Below, one piece after another: positions 14,774-16,383 of a DNA stretch of 16,383 bases. The position numbers and the translations under genes were made by a program. The notes beneath the pieces were generated by a model. It was given only the letters and a program-made list of their open reading frames with translations, made no database searches and had not been told where the DNA came from. Origin of the DNA: JBECKQ01 sp040235375. GTDB lineage: Bacteria; Planctomycetota; Phycisphaerae; UBA1845. The first letter of the stretch is position 1. Each line of letters opens with the position of its first letter. The stretch is from the NCBI GenBank assembly GCA_040235375.1, contig JBECKQ010000268.1:1-16383 (forward strand). Direction: 5' to 3'.

Positions 14774-16225
14774 ATGCCCGGATCATCGCTGGTCAAGCGA
14801 CTCGCCGAGAACATTGAGTCCGATAACCTCATTCCCCGCGATGCCCGCGTCATCGTCGGCGTGTCCGGCGGACCCGACTCGATGGCCCTCCTCCACGCCC
14901 TGCTGTCGTTGAACCGCGAGCTCGGCTGGTCGCTGGCCCTGCACGTCGCCCACTTCAATCACGGCCTTCGCGACTCCGACGCCGACGCCGACGCCGCCTT
15001 CACTGAAGCCGCCGCCGACGATCTCGACCTGTCGCGCACGATCGAGCGCCGCGACATCGCCGCCCTCGCCGAGAACGAAAAAGGCTCGATCGAAGAGATC
15101 GCCCGTCGCGAGCGCTACCAGTTCCTCGAAAAGGTCTGCCTCGCCGAAGGTGCCCGGCACATCGCCGTCGGCCATCACGCCGACGACAACGCCGAAACGG
15201 TCCTTCATCGCATTCTGCGCGGCACCGGCCTGCGCGGCATCGCCGGCGTCGCTCCCAGCCGGCCGATCCACTGGGAAAGCGACATTTGCATCATCCGCCC
15301 GCTGCTGCCGTTTGACCGCCAGGAAATCCGCCGGTTCCTCGATGAGGAAGGCATCGCCTATCGCGAAGACACCAGCAACGCCGCGCTCGACAAAACGCGC
15401 AACAGAATCCGCAACGCACTGCTGCCCCAGCTCGAACGCGAATTCAACCCCCAGGTGCGCGACGCCCTTTGCCGCCTCGCCGAGCAGGCCCGCTGGGCGG
15501 AGCAGTACATCCGCGAGACTGTGCAGAAGACGTTCGAAACGCTCATCATCAGCCGTACGGATCAGGAGCTCGTGCTGAACGCCCAAGCCCTCGCCCGCAA
15601 GAGCCGCATCGTGCAGACCGAACTTATCCGCAGCGCCATCACCACGTTCGAAGTGGGTGAGCAGGACCTGTCCTTCGGACACCTGAAGCGCATCGTCGAC
15701 CTCCTCGCCGAACCCGTCACCGGCAAGCGCACGACGCTGCCCGGCGGCATGACCGCCCGCGTCGTCTACAACCGCCTGATCCTGTCCGTGCCGACGGAGG
15801 AGCCGCGTGAGACGATCGCTCCGCAGGTGGCGGTCCACGTTCCCGGCGAGACGGTGCTGCCGATGCGGCGCATGGTCATCAACTGTGACACGATGCGTGT
15901 TACCGATCCGCAGGAGCTCGCCGCGCTGCACAGCGACGATCCCTATGAAGAGTGCCTGGACCTCGACAACCTGCACCTTCCGCTGATCGTGCGTGGCCGG
16001 CAGCACGGCGACCGCTTCATACCGCTTGGTGCGCCCGGTACGAAGAAAATCTCCGACTTCCTCAGCGATGCGAAGGTCGCCCCCTGCGATCGGGACCGGG
16101 TGGCCGTCCTCTGCGATCAGCTCGGCCCGGTGTGGATCATCGGCCATCGTATTGACGACCGGGCGAAGCTCACTTACATCACGCGGGAAGTGTTGCGCAT
16201 TCGCGCCAGAGCCCTGGATGCCTGA
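14774..16225 (+). CDS. tilS: tRNA(Ile)-lysidine synthase
   Basis: Modifies C34 of tRNA-Ile(CAU) to lysidine with ATP and lysine, so that it reads AUA as isoleucine. The protein has 483 aa, a full-length three-part enzyme. The N-terminal PP-loop ATPase shows SGGPDS at 31-36, HFNHGLR at 60-66 and GHHADDNAET at 133-142, followed by RILRGTGLRGIAGV. A middle substrate-binding part covers about 250-320. The C-terminal domain includes GRQHGDRFIPLGAPGTKKIS and DFLSDAKV, then VWIIGHRIDDRAKLT. ATG 14774 is preceded by GAAGGA six bases upstream. Its gene lies 167 bases after E3 and overlaps the next gene by eight bases. Confidence 0.95.
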   Translation: MPGSSLVKRLAENIESDNLIPRDARVIVGVSGGPDSMALLHALLSLNRELGWSLALHVAHFNHGLRDSDADADAAFTEAAADDLDLSRTIERRDIAALAENEKGSIEEIARRERYQFLEKVCLAEGARHIAVGHHADDNAETVLHRILRGTGLRGIAGVAPSRPIHWESDICIIRPLLPFDRQEIRRFLDEEGIAYREDTSNAALDKTRNRIRNALLPQLEREFNPQVRDALCRLAEQARWAEQYIRETVQKTFETLIISRTDQELVLNAQALARKSRIVQTELIRSAITTFEVGEQDLSFGHLKRIVDLLAEPVTGKRTTLPGGMTARVVYNRLILSVPTEEPRETIAPQVAVHVPGETVLPMRRMVINCDTMRVTDPQELAALHSDDPYEECLDLDNLHLPLIVRGRQHGDRFIPLGAPGTKKISDFLSDAKVAPCDRDRVAVLCDQLGPVWIIGHRIDDRAKLTYITREVLRIRARALDA

Positions 16226-16383
16226 TACCCCTTCGATCCCTCAGACGGCCACACCACCACGCATTACCGCTTTCGTCGCCGTCACGCTGATCGCCCTGGC
16301 CGCGCGCCTCGCCTACGTCCTCCTCATCGCCGGCCCCGCACTACCCGCCGATCTGCCCTACGATGACGAACATTGGTATTGGA
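16218..16383 (+). CDS. Membrane protein, possible ArnT/GT39-type glycosyltransferase, cut by window end
   Basis: Only the first 55 codons are present. ATG 16218 lies inside the end of tilS (overlap ATGCCTGA), which suggests translational coupling. After a Pro/Thr-rich start (PDTPSIPQTATPPR) comes one membrane segment, ITAFVAVTLIALAARLAYVL, then a periplasmic loop with DLPYDDEHWYW. An acidic motif right after the first membrane helix is typical of polyprenyl-phosphate-dependent glycosyltransferases (ArnT, GT39/GT83, RgtA-like). The assignment rests on this short piece alone. It was read directly from the sequence because the gene is incomplete. Confidence 0.6.
   Translation, partial: MPDTPSIPQTATPPRITAFVAVTLIALAARLAYVLLIAGPALPADLPYDDEHWYW

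Noticed and set aside
13149..14786. Long minus-strand open frame opposite the E3 gene
   Set aside because: High-GC antisense shadow of lpdA; its translation lacks any recognisable domain.

Overview
The window looks like a chromosomal segment of a planctomycete, probably a Phycisphaerae-like lineage. The evidence is high GC content, a secreted protein with DVDL.DFA dockerin-like C-terminal repeats and GACCL..G.C Cys-rich repeats, a remnant of the YRLHRPSGQA.../VILAYWRHAK tyrosine-recombinase family that I associate with planctomycetes, and several short lipoproteins. This assignment is inference from protein style; no taxonomic marker gene is present.

Left part (1-5343, minus strand). A PAS-domain cytosolic histidine kinase and a NarL/FixJ-type response regulator overlap by four bases (GTGA). 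They are followed downstream by a large secreted multicopper oxidase with a DNRLRE-type N-terminal domain, three Cys-rich repeats and a dockerin-like tail. Three GTAGGAC direct repeats about two helical turns apart lie between the regulator and the oxidase, upstream of a -10-like box, and are candidate regulator-binding sites.

Middle part (5344-9414). A beta-propeller-like gene without a signal peptide has its 5' end joined to the frameshifted, truncated start of an integrase gene, just downstream of a tRNA-Val(GAC) gene. The tRNA has a good promoter and an unusual C at position 33. Next come a minus-strand putative lipoprotein and, divergently, two plus-strand lipoprotein genes (one BamE/SmpA-like). 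The divergent intergenic region and the space after the BamE-like gene carry copies of a structured dispersed repeat with inverted ends (REP- or MITE-like).

Right part (9415-16383, plus strand). A complete pyruvate (2-oxo acid) dehydrogenase operon encodes E1 alpha, E1 beta, E2 and E3. It is followed by tilS and the beginning of an overlapping membrane protein gene that resembles a glycosyltransferase of the ArnT/GT39 type, cut by the window end. The four dehydrogenase subunits would build one complex converting pyruvate (or a related 2-oxo acid) to acyl-CoA; tilS makes lysidine in tRNA-Ile(CAU).

No CRISPR array, toxin-antitoxin pair, phage structural gene or complete mobile element was found. 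The least explained signals are the structured repeat family, the integrase/propeller junction at the tRNA, and the direct repeats before the oxidase gene.
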